Shown: positions 19,113-28,626 of the stretch, one piece after another
Numbering within the stretch: the stretch's first letter is position 1
Layout: the number at the start of each line of letters is the position of its first letter
Assembly (NCBI RefSeq): GCF_003967175.1
Contig: NZ_AP018553.1
Location: 1,116,001-1,180,000 of the forward strand
From: Sulfodiicoccus acidiphilus
GTDB taxonomy: Archaea; Thermoproteota; Thermoprotei_A; Sulfolobales; Sulfolobaceae
DNA: 64,000 bases
Reading direction: 5' to 3'
Notes under the pieces: generated by a model
Databases searched by the model: none
Seen by the model: the letters and a program-made list of their open reading frames with translations, nothing else
Told to the model about the DNA's origin: nothing
Translations under genes and position numbers: made by a program

Positions 19113-19901
19113 ATGGCCTTAATCGCTGACGTAGTTGGAGTAGTCTTCGCACTAATTATAGTGATAATCTTCCTCTCTCTCGCCTTCAAGGTGGTGAAAC
19201 AATGGGAGAAGGCGGTGGTGTTGAGGTTAGGAAGAGTATTAGGGGCTAAGGGACCAGGTATAATATTTCTGATTCCCTTCGTAGATAGGCCATTGAAGGT
19301 GGACATGAGAATAGTTACAGTCGATGTGCCAGCTCAAACCATAGTCACTAGGGACAACGTTACTGTCACCATAGATGCAGTAGTGTACTACAAGGTTGTC
19401 GATCCAGTGAGAGCAGTGTCGGCAGTATATAACTATAATGTGGCAGTACTCAACATAGCCCAAACTTCGTTGAGGGACATAGTGGGAATGATGGAGCTAG
19501 ACGAGGTATTGAGCAAGAGGGAGGAAATCAATAGAAGACTTCAGGAGATCTTAGACAGTGTCACTGAGCCCTGGGGAATCAAAGTGACTGCGGTAACTGT
19601 GAGGGACGTAAAGCTAAGTCCAGAGCTCCTCACCGCTATGGCGAAGCAGGCAGAGGCCGAGAGGTTGAGGAGATCGAAAATAATTTTAGCAGAAGGGGAA
19701 AGACAGTCTTCGACGATCCTTGCTGAGGCTTCGAAGTCTTACTCGTCAAATCCTATTGCCCTTCAACTTAGATTCATAGAGGTGCTCTCTGACATATCAC
19801 AGAAGGGGAATCTGATAATGGTCGTACCTGCAGGAAACGAACTATATCCGACTGTGAGCACCGCCCTCTCTACCTACGTGAGAACCAAGGAAGCCAAGTG
19901 A
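19113..19901 (+). CDS. SPFH/band-7 (stomatin-like) membrane protein
   Basis: About 262 residues. It has an N-terminal membrane helix (VFALIIVIIFLSLAF), then a band-7 domain with KAVVLRLGRV, GPGIIFLIPFVD, and TRDNVTVTIDAVVYYKV. A helical segment MAKQAEAERLRRSKIILAEGE is typical of stomatin/prohibitin homologues. These proteins form oligomers on membranes and organise microdomains or chaperone membrane proteases. The NfeD partner often found beside archaeal stomatins is not adjacent. The start is set by the TATA box 20-30 bp upstream. Confidence 0.85.
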   Translation: MALIADVVGVVFALIIVIIFLSLAFKVVKQWEKAVVLRLGRVLGAKGPGIIFLIPFVDRPLKVDMRIVTVDVPAQTIVTRDNVTVTIDAVVYYKVVDPVRAVSAVYNYNVAVLNIAQTSLRDIVGMMELDEVLSKREEINRRLQEILDSVTEPWGIKVTAVTVRDVKLSPELLTAMAKQAEAERLRRSKIILAEGERQSSTILAEASKSYSSNPIALQLRFIEVLSDISQKGNLIMVVPAGNELYPTVSTALSTYVRTKEAK

Positions 19902-19924
19902 GAGTTTGGACACTCTCTTCAAGC

Positions 19925-20266
19925 TCAACTCTGGCTGATGTAATCTAACCAAGGTTCTAACTGACGAGGATCCATAGGCCTTCTATCCCCGCCTACCTCT
20001 ATCCATGCCTGTTCCACTAACAACTCTTGTCCAACTTTCGCAAAGACAACCCTAACTACAGCGTTCTCACCCTCTACATCCTCTTCAGCTGCCTCGGAGA
20101 TTGGTGGAGCTGTGAAAGTGAGTTCGACCTTATTGTTAAATTCGTTTAGAGAATAATTTGGATTTCCCTCAACGAAACTCATAAGTTTATCTAGGGATAC
20201 CATACCGATATGTTGGTATGCTCCATAATGAAGCTTAGTAGTGAAGAGGTGCATTTCTTCATGCAC
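19925..20266 (-). CDS. hypothetical protein
   Basis: I do not recognise this 113-residue soluble, acidic protein. A shorter product from the internal methionine at 20203 (MVSLDKLMSF, about 92 residues) is also plausible. It has an alternating strand region (VELTFTAPP, AVVRVVFAKVG, ELLVEQAWIEVGG) and ends in PWLDYISQ. It converges with the band-7 gene, 23 bp away. It is probably a Sulfolobales-restricted protein. Confidence 0.45.
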   Translation of the reverse strand: MHEEMHLFTTKLHYGAYQHIGMVSLDKLMSFVEGNPNYSLNEFNNKVELTFTAPPISEAAEEDVEGENAVVRVVFAKVGQELLVEQAWIEVGGDRRPMDPRQLEPWLDYISQS

Positions 20267-20564
20267 TTCAGAGTTATGTATGGGGATAAGGTAGCAGTCG
20301 TTTAAACATTGTTAAGAGAACTAGCAAGTCCCTAGCTCTAGGTTGATCAACCGTTAAACCGTGTTAGTTAATGACGACACGTCCCCTGAATCTCTAACCT
20401 AATTCTGTAGTTTATAATCTTAATTATAAGGAAAACTATTGCAAGGAGCATAGCTCCTGCTTGAGGGACGGTTTTCGTCAACGGTTAGAAAGCTCCTCCT
20501 GAACTCGATTGGTGATTTGATGTGAGTGTGAGAAGGTGTGAATCAGAAAAGGGTATTCGAAGGC

Positions 20565-20871
20565 GTGAACTACCCTGCCCTAACGGACGGGGCTTCCTGC
20601 TTCCTAGCCCCACCTTGCCAACGGTGGAGGGCTCCACGGGCACTGAGGGTCGTTCCAACCCCGATCTCAGTCCTCGGTGTCCCAAATGGGACTAACGATT
20701 GGAGCAGAGGCCGTACCACATAGACCCTCGCTTTAACCGAGGCGTCTCAGTGACGCTTACTCCGTTAGTAACTGTCATTAATATTGTAATCTGCAAACTC
20801 ACACTTAACTGTTTCTATGAGGGGGCCCATCTCCACCCTCACGGGAGGGGTCTTCCGCCCCCTCAACCCCC
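20565..20871 (-). mobile_element. non-autonomous IS200/IS605-type element, family B copy
   Basis: Oriented on the minus strand. The left end at 20871 reads GGGGGTTGAGGGGGCGGAAG with TTAAC just outside. The right end has a GGCAAGGTGGGG segment, then GAAGCAGGAAGCCCCGTCC and TAGTTCAC at 20565. The core stretch GTCACTGAGACGCCTCGG (near 20740) is nearly identical to the copy at 54428, differing at two of 18 positions. No protein is encoded. Confidence 0.75.
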
Positions 20872-21302
20872 GTTAAGACAAAACTTCTTCAGGACGCACC
20901 CACACTTTTTACGAGCCTAAATCTAGCTCAGTCAGCGTGCCTCGACGCTCGCTAGGAAGTATGGTATATGAGTCACGTCTCCTTTCCAAACGAAGACGAT
21001 CGAGTCCACAGAACTAATGCAGAGTGGGAGCGAGCTTCTTAATCATGGATCTTCACCCTCAATCATTAAGAGTAACGTGTGCCTAGAAAGTGGAAGCTCT
21101 TTCCTTGAGGACAGGATGATTAACTTATCGTTAGGGCTTTGAGGATCTAAAACGAGCTATTCCCACTTATGAAGATTATAGCACTCTCAATCCTGCCAAC
21201 TAAGTTGCAGTCCTGAACTCTTAGTGGGAATTGACGGAAGGCTCTGAAAGCAAAGTCTCATCCGAGGAGATAAGTTTGTTTTGAGTCGGAAAAGAGGAGG
21301 AC

Positions 21303-21333
21303 GAAGCTCGTCTTTCAGGACAGGGAGGAAATC
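21303..21333 (+). repeat. degenerate family A right end
   Basis: GAAGCTCGTCTTTCAGGACAG then GGAGGAAATC parallels the family A terminus GAACCCTCGTCC...GGGGAGGAAGTCAG. No left end is recognisable. The remaining part of the 20872-21380 interval shows no gene I can support. Confidence 0.35.
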
Positions 21334-21380
21334 GATGGCTCAAGCTAGAATCAGACAACTCCTACATCATTAGTATAACA

Positions 21381-21410
21381 AGTTTTTAAAGAGCGATAGT
21401 AAGTGAGGAG
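21381..21410 (+). promoter_or_regulatory. TATA box and ribosome binding site of the S53 protease gene
   Basis: AGTTTTTAAA (21381-21390) is a good archaeal TATA box, and GTGAGGAG (21403-21410) is a strong purine-rich ribosome binding site 5 nt before the ATG at 21416. The leader would be very short, so only one of the two may be used for the main transcript. Confidence 0.5.
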
Positions 21411-21415
21411 AAATA

Positions 21416-24400
21416 ATGAAACCAGTAAAGGGTGAGAGAATACTCATCCCTACTTTTTTCCTCACCGTCTTGCTTATGTCGATCTTGGCGGGACTTGTGG
21501 CGATTCCTTCACAAGCTTACACTTCACAAACCGCCCAGGAGATCCCTATACCTATTTCGGGATATCACTACGCGGGTACGTTGTCTGCGACTACGCCTGT
21601 TGTGATCTCGGTGGACGTTCCTCTGCGTAACATCGATCTTCTCTATAGCTACGCTGAGCAAGTTTCCACACCAGGCTCGCCCCTATATCATCGTTTTCTA
21701 ACAGCAAACGAAGTGAAGAAGTTGTTCTATCCGACTTCTCAATTCAATGAAGTCATTAAGTACCTGAGGTCCCACGACTTTAAGGTGTTACTGACTGCGG
21801 CAGACTCTGAAATAGTTGCGACAGGAACAGCAGTACAGGCAGAGAAGTACCTAGGTGTCCACTACGATCTGTACACCAACGGGACGTATACCTACTATTA
21901 CGGGCAGGGAAGCATAATGGATTCCACAGTGTTCTCGAGCAATGTGAGCGACATAATTTTCTCACACCCATCGACCTTGATCTTACTAAAGAATCGAATT
22001 TCCCCCTTAGAGAGTACCCTCAGCTCTCAGCCAGTGAACCTCACTTTCCCACTTGATGGGTACTCTCTGAAGGTTTTGGAACAAGCATATAACGCCTCCT
22101 ACTTTTACGATCACGGGATAGATGGAAGTGGGTACAATATAGGTATACTCGACTTCTTCGGGGATCCGACAATATACCAACAATTAATTTACTTCGATCA
22201 ACACTTCGGAATTCCAAATCCCCCGTCCTTCCAGGTCGTCCCAATAGGTCCTTACAATCCACAATTGGGAATAACTCAAGGATGGGCAGGAGAGATCAGT
22301 CTGGACGTTGAAGCTTCACACGCGATGGCTCCAGGCGCTAACATAACGCTCTATGTAGCGAGTGACTCTTTACCTCTTCCCGCTATAATTGCGTACATAG
22401 TTTCCCAGGACACGGTAGACGTCCTATCTCAGAGTTTCAGCATTCCCGAAACACTTTATTCTCAGTTGAGCGGAGGTCTATTCTATCAATGCGTTGTATT
22501 GACCGACCAATACTACGCCATGGGGACAGCTGAAGGAATAACGTTTACGGCCTCTTCAGGAGACGCTGGTGGGAGTGGATATAGCGCTGGGCCCTTAGGG
22601 ACTGTAGGATACCCCTCTTCTTCTCCCTTCGTACTTTCGGTCGGAGGTACCACAGTGTACCCAGAGTTTGGACCCGATGGCATGAGCTTTAACACTACTG
22701 CGTGGTCCAACTACGGTTTCATTCCTGACGACGTGAATTATGGAGGTAGCACTGGAGGAGTGAGCGAAATAGAACCGGAGCCTTGGTATCAGTGGTCTCT
22801 AGGAACACATGAGAGCTTCCCGGCAGGAAGGCAGGTACCAGACCTTTCGGCCAACGCTAACGTTTACCCAGGAGTGTATATAGTATTGCCAGGAAACGTC
22901 TCGGCCATAGGCGGGGGAACAAGCGAGGCTTCCCCACTCACTGCGGGGCTCCTTGTATTGACTATGCAGTACTCTCACAGTAGGATAGGCTTACTTAATC
23001 CGGCCCTTTACACAATAGCTCAGAACTCCTCTGAGACGAACGCATTCGTTAGGCCCACCTTCGGTTACAACATACCTTGGACGGTTAGTCAAGGCTATAA
23101 CTTGGTGACTGGCTGGGGATCTCTAAACATACCTATCTTTGCTAAATACTTTGCAGAGTTGGAGACCGCTCCGTCGCTCCTCATTAACGAGACCATACTT
23201 TTCAATGGAACCGAAGTTCAGCAAGTCTACCCTGGAGAGACGATTAACGTTGAGGTCTCGATAGCTAGGCAAGGCGTATCGGTGTCGTCCGGTGACTTCC
23301 AGGCATTGTTGGAGTCAACGCAGGGAAACCTTACCTCGGTTCCATTGACGTTCAATCCATTAAGTGGAAGGTGGAGCGCTAAGTTGACTGTTCCCGTCAA
23401 TGCTTCAGGAATAGTTAACGTGGTGGTGTATGGGGAGTCGGATGGAGTTAAGGGGAGTTCCTTCGTGGAACTATTCTCGGGTTACTATGGACAGTTTCTG
23501 AGCCCCGCGCCTATGACGCCTTACATGCTGTCATTGGGTGTACCCATTGTTATTAACATCACTTCACCTAGTGGAACGCAGGCTCCTCCCTTGAACTTCA
23601 CAGTTTTAGTTTACTCCTACAACCTAACCAACAATCAATACGTCCTCGTTGGAAAGGTGAAAGTAGTTCCTGTACCTGCTTTACTACTTGTGCCATTTGC
23701 TCCACCTAACACTTTGCTATGGGTAGGAGTCCTTTCAGGAAACTACAGCGTTGGCGTGATTAGGCTAGTCCTTCAAGGAGCTTTCGGGTACATCTCCTTC
23801 TACAACGGGATCGACCTTCAAACACTCTTCATTTTACCCCCGGTCGTCGCGGAGCCTGGTTCCGTACCTGCGGGAAGCTACATATACATCTTTGGCTCAC
23901 CTGAACCGCCAGTAGAGACTGAAGGCGTGACTTCATTGGTGGACGGGCAACTACTATCTCAAAACATAATCGTCGGATCTAACATAACCGCTGAACTGTA
24001 TGGTGTTAACGGTACTGTGAGCGAGACACAATTGGTTTTCAATAACACAAGCTTCCAAGGTTACCTACACGTTCCCAGTAAATTAAAGCCTGGTCTCTAC
24101 GACGTCCTTCTCTTCGCCAACTACAATTCTACAACCTTATCCCAGTCAATTTCAGGCTACTTCTACGGACAAATATACGTGAGTGCGGCATCCATCCAAC
24201 CTGAACTTGAGGTCTCGAGTTACTACGCTTTCCAAGGGCAGACTATCTACGTCTACGCCAATTTAACAAACCCTGAGACGGGGACTGAGGTGACAAGTGG
24301 GATGTTCACTGCAACATTGTATCCTAGGGTGCTTTCTTATGAGTACAGCACATTAACTGGGGTAATGGAGGTACCTCTGTGGTACAACGAGCCGATCCAC

Positions 24401-25423
24401 ATGTGGGTAGGTAACGTCACTCTCCCTTCAACCTTTAATCTGAACAACTTCACTTACTTGGGTAACCCAGACTACTTCGCCACTCCCTTTGAGATCTACG
24501 TTTCAGGCCTAACTCCCAACGGTATTCCAACCACCACTTTACCCTCCGCGCAGTTCACGTTCTTCGTCACACCATACACCGAGGTTCAGGGAACCTTGAT
24601 CACTGATCCAGTCCAGCCATACTACACGGCGTTCTCAAATGATACAATAATATATAACGGTACTCTAACTAACGACCTCTTCACTGGCCACGACTACCTT
24701 TTGAACAGTGTCTCTACTATTACTTCATCTAACGTCAGTGGTGAGCTGATCATTGCGAACAGCTCGGTCACTTTGGTTGACGTGGTAGGTAACTCGGTGA
24801 CAGCGGTTAACTCCCACATAGTTCTAATAGGGACCACATTGATGCATCTTGATTTAGAGAATTCCACGGTATCTATACAGCAGTCACACGTGGAGAGTCT
24901 GGAACCCTCTCTTCCTAAGCTAACGTTCATTTCACCATTACCAGGACAGGCGGTGAATGGAACCATTCCAGTGAAAGTAAACGTTGAAGGTGAGGGGATA
25001 TCTAACGTATCCCTCTACCTGAATGGGCTCTACGTGGGCTCCGCAAACAATAACGGAACCCTGACATTCGTCCTCAATACAACGGCTTTCCCAGATGGAA
25101 GTTACACGTTGACTGCGGTCGTTCGACAGACAGATGGACTTGATAACAGTTCATCCGAGGTGGTAGAGTTCAATAATCAAATAGTACAATTCGATAAGCA
25201 ACTCAGTGGTCAGATCTCCAAGGTTAACGAACAATTGGCCAACACTACCTCGAGCCTAAGTTCTCAACTTAAGAACGCTACCTCCTCTCTTAGTGGGCAA
25301 ATAGATCGTATAGACCTCCAACTGACGTCACTTGCTACTACAGCACAGGAAGTCGCATACGTAGGTGTGGCTCTAGCGATCGTAGCTATAATCACTGCCA
25401 TAGTAGTAGTGAGGAGAAAGTGA
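21416..25423 (+). CDS. secreted, membrane-anchored S53 (sedolisin/kumamolisin-like) protease
   Basis: 1335 residues. There is a signal peptide (about 10-33), a pro-kumamolisin activation domain (about 40-200, with the PGSPLYHRFLT motif), and an S53 catalytic domain (about 215-580). The sedolisin triad is visible as Glu293 and Asp297 in GEISLDVEASHAMAPG and Ser503 in GGGTSEASP, with the oxyanion Asp383 in SSGDAGG. Then come ~700 residues of strand-rich, Asn-X-Ser/Thr-rich repeats, a short coiled-coil (about 1260-1305), a C-terminal membrane helix (VGVALAIVAIITAIVVV) and RRK. It should digest proteins outside the cell at low pH. The usual calcium-site aspartates in the GYxxVTGWG region look replaced by asparagine. 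Confidence 0.88.
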   Translation: MKPVKGERILIPTFFLTVLLMSILAGLVAIPSQAYTSQTAQEIPIPISGYHYAGTLSATTPVVISVDVPLRNIDLLYSYAEQVSTPGSPLYHRFLTANEVKKLFYPTSQFNEVIKYLRSHDFKVLLTAADSEIVATGTAVQAEKYLGVHYDLYTNGTYTYYYGQGSIMDSTVFSSNVSDIIFSHPSTLILLKNRISPLESTLSSQPVNLTFPLDGYSLKVLEQAYNASYFYDHGIDGSGYNIGILDFFGDPTIYQQLIYFDQHFGIPNPPSFQVVPIGPYNPQLGITQGWAGEISLDVEASHAMAPGANITLYVASDSLPLPAIIAYIVSQDTVDVLSQSFSIPETLYSQLSGGLFYQCVVLTDQYYAMGTAEGITFTASSGDAGGSGYSAGPLGTVGYPSSSPFVLSVGGTTVYPEFGPDGMSFNTTAWSNYGFIPDDVNYGGSTGGVSEIEPEPWYQWSLGTHESFPAGRQVPDLSANANVYPGVYIVLPGNVSAIGGGTSEASPLTAGLLVLTMQYSHSRIGLLNPALYTIAQNSSETNAFVRPTFGYNIPWTVSQGYNLVTGWGSLNIPIFAKYFAELETAPSLLINETILFNGTEVQQVYPGETINVEVSIARQGVSVSSGDFQALLESTQGNLTSVPLTFNPLSGRWSAKLTVPVNASGIVNVVVYGESDGVKGSSFVELFSGYYGQFLSPAPMTPYMLSLGVPIVINITSPSGTQAPPLNFTVLVYSYNLTNNQYVLVGKVKVVPVPALLLVPFAPPNTLLWVGVLSGNYSVGVIRLVLQGAFGYISFYNGIDLQTLFILPPVVAEPGSVPAGSYIYIFGSPEPPVETEGVTSLVDGQLLSQNIIVGSNITAELYGVNGTVSETQLVFNNTSFQGYLHVPSKLKPGLYDVLLFANYNSTTLSQSISGYFYGQIYVSAASIQPELEVSSYYAFQGQTIYVYANLTNPETGTEVTSGMFTATLYPRVLSYEYSTLTGVMEVPLWYNEPIHMWVGNVTLPSTFNLNNFTYLGNPDYFATPFEIYVSGLTPNGIPTTTLPSAQFTFFVTPYTEVQGTLITDPVQPYYTAFSNDTIIYNGTLTNDLFTGHDYLLNSVSTITSSNVSGELIIANSSVTLVDVVGNSVTAVNSHIVLIGTTLMHLDLENSTVSIQQSHVESLEPSLPKLTFISPLPGQAVNGTIPVKVNVEGEGISNVSLYLNGLYVGSANNNGTLTFVLNTTAFPDGSYTLTAVVRQTDGLDNSSSEVVEFNNQIVQFDKQLSGQISKVNEQLANTTSSLSSQLKNATSSLSGQIDRIDLQLTSLATTAQEVAYVGVALAIVAIITAIVVVRRK

Positions 25424-25426
25424 ACG

Positions 25427-26467
25427 CTAAGCATTGATTACTTGTTTTATTTTTTTCACGGCCTCCTCGTCTTCTCCTGTGTAGTAAGTTATCGCCTCTC
25501 CGCTGTTGTTTAGCCTACCGGTTCTTCCTATTCTGTGGATGTAAAGTAACGGATCTCTAGGCACATCGAAGTTGATCACTTTACGTAAGGACATCACGTT
25601 TATCCCTCTAGCGCCTAGGTCAGTAGCCACTAGAACGTCGTATCTGCCTGACCGGAAAAGGTCCATGTTCCTGTTCCTTACCGTCTGTGGGAGGTCTCCA
25701 TGCAACTTAGTTACTGATAGTCCTCGACGCCTAAGTTCGTAGAAGAGTTCCTCCGCCCTAGCTTTGGTATTAACAAATACTACGGTGTTAGGTTCAACAT
25801 CGCTGACCAGAGCAGTAACCTTGCTTGTCCATCTATCCCTCACCCGCACGAATCTTTGACCTACGTCGGCTACCTCGTAGTCTGTTCCTGCAGTAAGCCT
25901 CACCACCTTGGCCTCGGCGTACTTCCTAGCTACGCTCTCCACTGGTCTAGGAATAGTGGCTGAGAAGAAACCCACAACGTCCCTAGCGGTGTTCACGAGA
26001 ATCTCCTCAACGTCCTCTATGAAACCCATATCGAGCATGGTGTCCGCTTCATCGATTACTACAAAAGAGAACCTCTGAAGGTCCAACCACCCTTTACCCC
26101 AAAGGTCTAGAAGTCTACCTGGAGTGCCCACTACTACTTCAGCTTCACATTCCTCAGCCTGTCCTCCGTAGCCGACCCCTCCGAATACTGTTCCTACCTT
26201 AGTTCTCGCATATTTTCCTATCCTTTTTATCTCAAAGGAAGTTTGTCTCGCCAGTTCGCGGGTGGGAACTACCACTAGCCCAGGCCTACCAAGTTCGACT
26301 AACGGAACTCCATAAGCTGCGGTCTTACCGCTACCAGTTCGCGCTTGAACTAGAACGCTTTCGCCCTGCAGAAGCATGGGAATCACGACCGACTGTACCG
26401 CAGTTGGCTCTTTGAAGCCCATGTCCCTAAGAGCTCTCTTTACATTCTCTGAGAGGTTTTCTATCAT
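25427..26467 (-). CDS. DEAD-box RNA helicase
   Basis: A 346-residue minimal DEAD-box helicase with no extensions. Motifs seen are the Q motif (GFKEPTAVQ), ATP-binding ARTGSGKT, PTREL, VIDEADTML, FSAT, VATDLGARGIN and HRIGRTGR. It unwinds or remodels RNA, probably in ribosome assembly or RNA turnover. It converges with the S53 protease gene only 3 bp after its stop. Confidence 0.92.
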   Translation of the reverse strand: MIENLSENVKRALRDMGFKEPTAVQSVVIPMLLQGESVLVQARTGSGKTAAYGVPLVELGRPGLVVVPTRELARQTSFEIKRIGKYARTKVGTVFGGVGYGGQAEECEAEVVVGTPGRLLDLWGKGWLDLQRFSFVVIDEADTMLDMGFIEDVEEILVNTARDVVGFFSATIPRPVESVARKYAEAKVVRLTAGTDYEVADVGQRFVRVRDRWTSKVTALVSDVEPNTVVFVNTKARAEELFYELRRRGLSVTKLHGDLPQTVRNRNMDLFRSGRYDVLVATDLGARGINVMSLRKVINFDVPRDPLLYIHRIGRTGRLNNSGEAITYYTGEDEEAVKKIKQVINA

Positions 26468-26545
26468 AGCGATTCCTAGATCTCGAGGATTTTAAGCCTG
26501 CCTAGGTCGTGATTCCGTATCTTAATATTAGGTTCAAAGAGATGG

Positions 26546-26767
26546 GTGACTCCACTATTCACAATTGAAAACCCATTTACAGAAAAATATGAATTATGGA
26601 TTAGTCCAATATCTTCCAGTGCCTCCTTAGGATGTGCTCCAGAACATATATTGACCAGAACATATATTGATGTGAGGAACGTTAAGGACGCTGAAGCGAT
26701 TGAGAAGTTGGCGTCTCTCCACTTAGCCTTCCCCAGGTATTACGAGACTTCCTCCAGTACGTCCTAG
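26546..26767 (+). CDS. small unidentified ORF, possibly a damaged gene fragment
   Basis: A 73-codon frame I do not recognise. The second half (YIDVRNVKDAEAIEKLASLHLAFP) looks protein-like. It contains an exact tandem 16-bp duplication (CCAGAACATATATTGA at 26639-26654 and again at 26655-26670), which would have shifted the frame. It may be the remnant of an older gene rather than a functional one. Confidence 0.2.
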   Translation: MTPLFTIENPFTEKYELWISPISSSASLGCAPEHILTRTYIDVRNVKDAEAIEKLASLHLAFPRYYETSSSTS

Positions 26768-26784
26768 CGTCTTGCTAGAGATTA

Positions 26785-26864
26785 CTCCTTCCAGCAAGCA
26801 CCCCTAAACGGGTCCGGCCTCCAGCTTCAAGCTAGCGAGACCACGAACTGGTTACTGGAAGGGG
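26785..26864 (+). ncRNA. candidate structured RNA (unassigned)
   Basis: An 80-nt segment closes with a 10-bp stem: CTCCTTCCAG (26785-26794) pairs with CTGGAAGGGG (26855-26864), with one G-U pair. Inside are a hairpin ACCC/GGGU (26800-26813, six-base loop) and either AGCT/AGCT around a three-base loop (26823-26833) or CCAG/CTGG (26821-26824 with 26848-26851). It does not fit a tRNA. It could be a small RNA, or part of an old TnpB-type element, since the intact element begins 180 bp downstream. Confidence 0.3.
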
Positions 26865-27043
26865 GCTCCTCTTATACTGAATCTAGTGTAACCTCGTCTC
26901 GCTTAATCGAGAGGGTTTATACTTCAACTCAGTTGGGATCGGACCCCTTCTATTCCGCTGATTAAAGCAGACGTCAGTCTACCTCGGGTATTGTAAATTT
27001 CATACATCGTTGTCAACAGCTTCAGATAAGTCGTGAAGTTTAC

Positions 27044-28161
27044 AAAGGATCGAAAGCCTCGCCCTTCAGGGCGGGAATGTCAATTTAAACATCCTCTTCG
27101 TTCCAAACCCCTCGATGTCTTGGAGGGTCGAAGGATCGGAGCTACCGTTTCCACGAAGGTCACCCTCGGAACCCCTCCTAGCCCCCGTGAACGACTACGT
27201 CGAAGCGATGCGTTCCACCCCGTTCCGGTCGAAGGAGAACGTGGAAAACCCGAATGAGAAGGGAGTGTTAGGAAGAGTCCACGAGGAGTTGTACAAGAGG
27301 TTGAGGGAGGAATTCAACCTACCTTCAGAGGTCGCCGAGGACTGTTATAGGGATGCACTCCGCCCAGAGCTATAACCTAGACCCAGGGACAGTCTAGGGT
27401 GGGAAGAGTCAGCGAGCTTCAAATCTCTGGCCACCCCAGGAACTCGAGCAGCACGTGAGCCGGAAGACGAGGGAAGCCAGAGTCGTAGTCTAGGACAGGA
27501 AGGCCTCCCTCAGGCCTTAGGGAGGGGAAGGTAACCCGAGTCGAGTGTCGCCGTAGACGTAAACATGGCTAAAGTAGCCTGTAAGGACGACGCCCAACAC
27601 ATCTGGATACCCCCGCGCCTCCCCGACGCCCACCGTTTGAAGTAGCTAGCTGAGGGCTTGCGAGGGAAGTACCCCACCAGAACGAAGGGATCCTCAGCGG
27701 GGCTCCTTCCACCTAAAGGCCAAAAGGATCACAGAGATGGCCAACAAAGGGGAAGTGGGTCGTCGAGGAAGCCACAAGGCTCGGGGCAAACGCGACGAAG
27801 TTGGAGAACTTAAGAACTTGATCAGAAACGTTGGTGAACTACCGAGGAGTTTAACGATGGGTTGTGGGTGCAGTATCATCTCTTGCGGTGTTGGATTATG
27901 TGGCAAGCGAAGAAGTGTGGCGTTCTAGTTGAGTTCGTTAACCCTAAATACTCTTCCGTCTCGTGTCCCAAGTGTGGGCAAAGAACGGAAGAAAAGGGGT
28001 ACCTTTGGTTTAAGTGCACTTGTGGTCGCGAGGACGACCGCGATGTCGCAGCGGCGAACCTGAACGGGAGGGGTCCTCCGACCCTCTCGACCGCCCCTCA
28101 GGGATGTAACCCCGAATCGGTGGGGGGGAACCCTCGCCATTCGTGGCGGGGAGGAAGTCAG
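27044..28161 (+). mobile_element. IS200/IS605-type element with decayed tnpB (parent type of family A)
   Basis: TTTAC (27039-27043) precedes a left end with the hairpin GCCTCGCCCTTCAGGGCGGG, like family A. The right end shows TGTAACCCCGAATCGG, then GGGAACCCTCGCC and GGCGGGGAGGAAGTCAG finishing at 28161, the same terminus as family A. In between lies a single tnpB pseudogene; there is no tnpA. The last ~120 bp would form the omega-RNA scaffold in a live TnpB element. Confidence 0.75.
27100..28105 (+). pseudogene. tnpB: TnpB RNA-guided nuclease-like protein, degraded
   Basis: N-terminal TnpB sequence is visible at 27250-27340 ([20 protein letters not shown] then DCYRDALR). The central region is broken by several stops and frameshifts, with a probable first RuvC aspartate stretch near 27560 (VDVNMAKVA). 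The C-terminal zinc ribbon and last RuvC motif read in a third frame near 27925-28075: [16 protein letters not shown], then [18 protein letters not shown]. The four zinc cysteines survive at the C-terminus. The protein cannot be made as it stands. Confidence 0.8.
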
Positions 28162-28626
28162 ATTCTTCGAAGCTAAACATAATACACTTGGTCTAGATAA
28201 GGTGTGACTATCTAGACGAGATGCTGCAGTAAACTAAAGGTGTACGTTCCTCATCCGACAGTAACACTCAGTTAGGTGGGGTCATCCCGCTAATGGGAAG
28301 GAGATGAACGGGTTCCCCCCAAGACTCTGGTGAAGTTCGATTGTAGAGAATTGAATACACATTCGTAAGAATTGAATGAAGTTCAAACCTTCTCCACTGG
28401 CACCTTCACTAGAGGTAGACTGAAGGTGTATGTGCCGAGCGATCCTCCCAATGGCCTAACCCCGACAGAGGTCCCAACTCCTCCTCAACTTACTCGGGAG
28501 GGGAAGTGAGACCCCTGAGCTTCTACCCTTAGGTCAAGTTGAGTCGCGAACCAGGAAGCCCCTCCCGTGAGGGAACGGTAGTTCACAGTGTAGTGGAATA
28601 AGACCCATACCCCACAGGAAGTCAGA
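28162..28626 (+). repeat. intergenic stretch with a solo family B right end (28546-28588)
   Basis: Downstream of the tnpB element the sequence holds no gene. It ends in GAACCAGGAAGCCCCTCCCGTGAGGG and TAGTTCAC at 28581-28588, a family B right end in plus orientation. Its left end is not recognisable. Confidence 0.4.
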
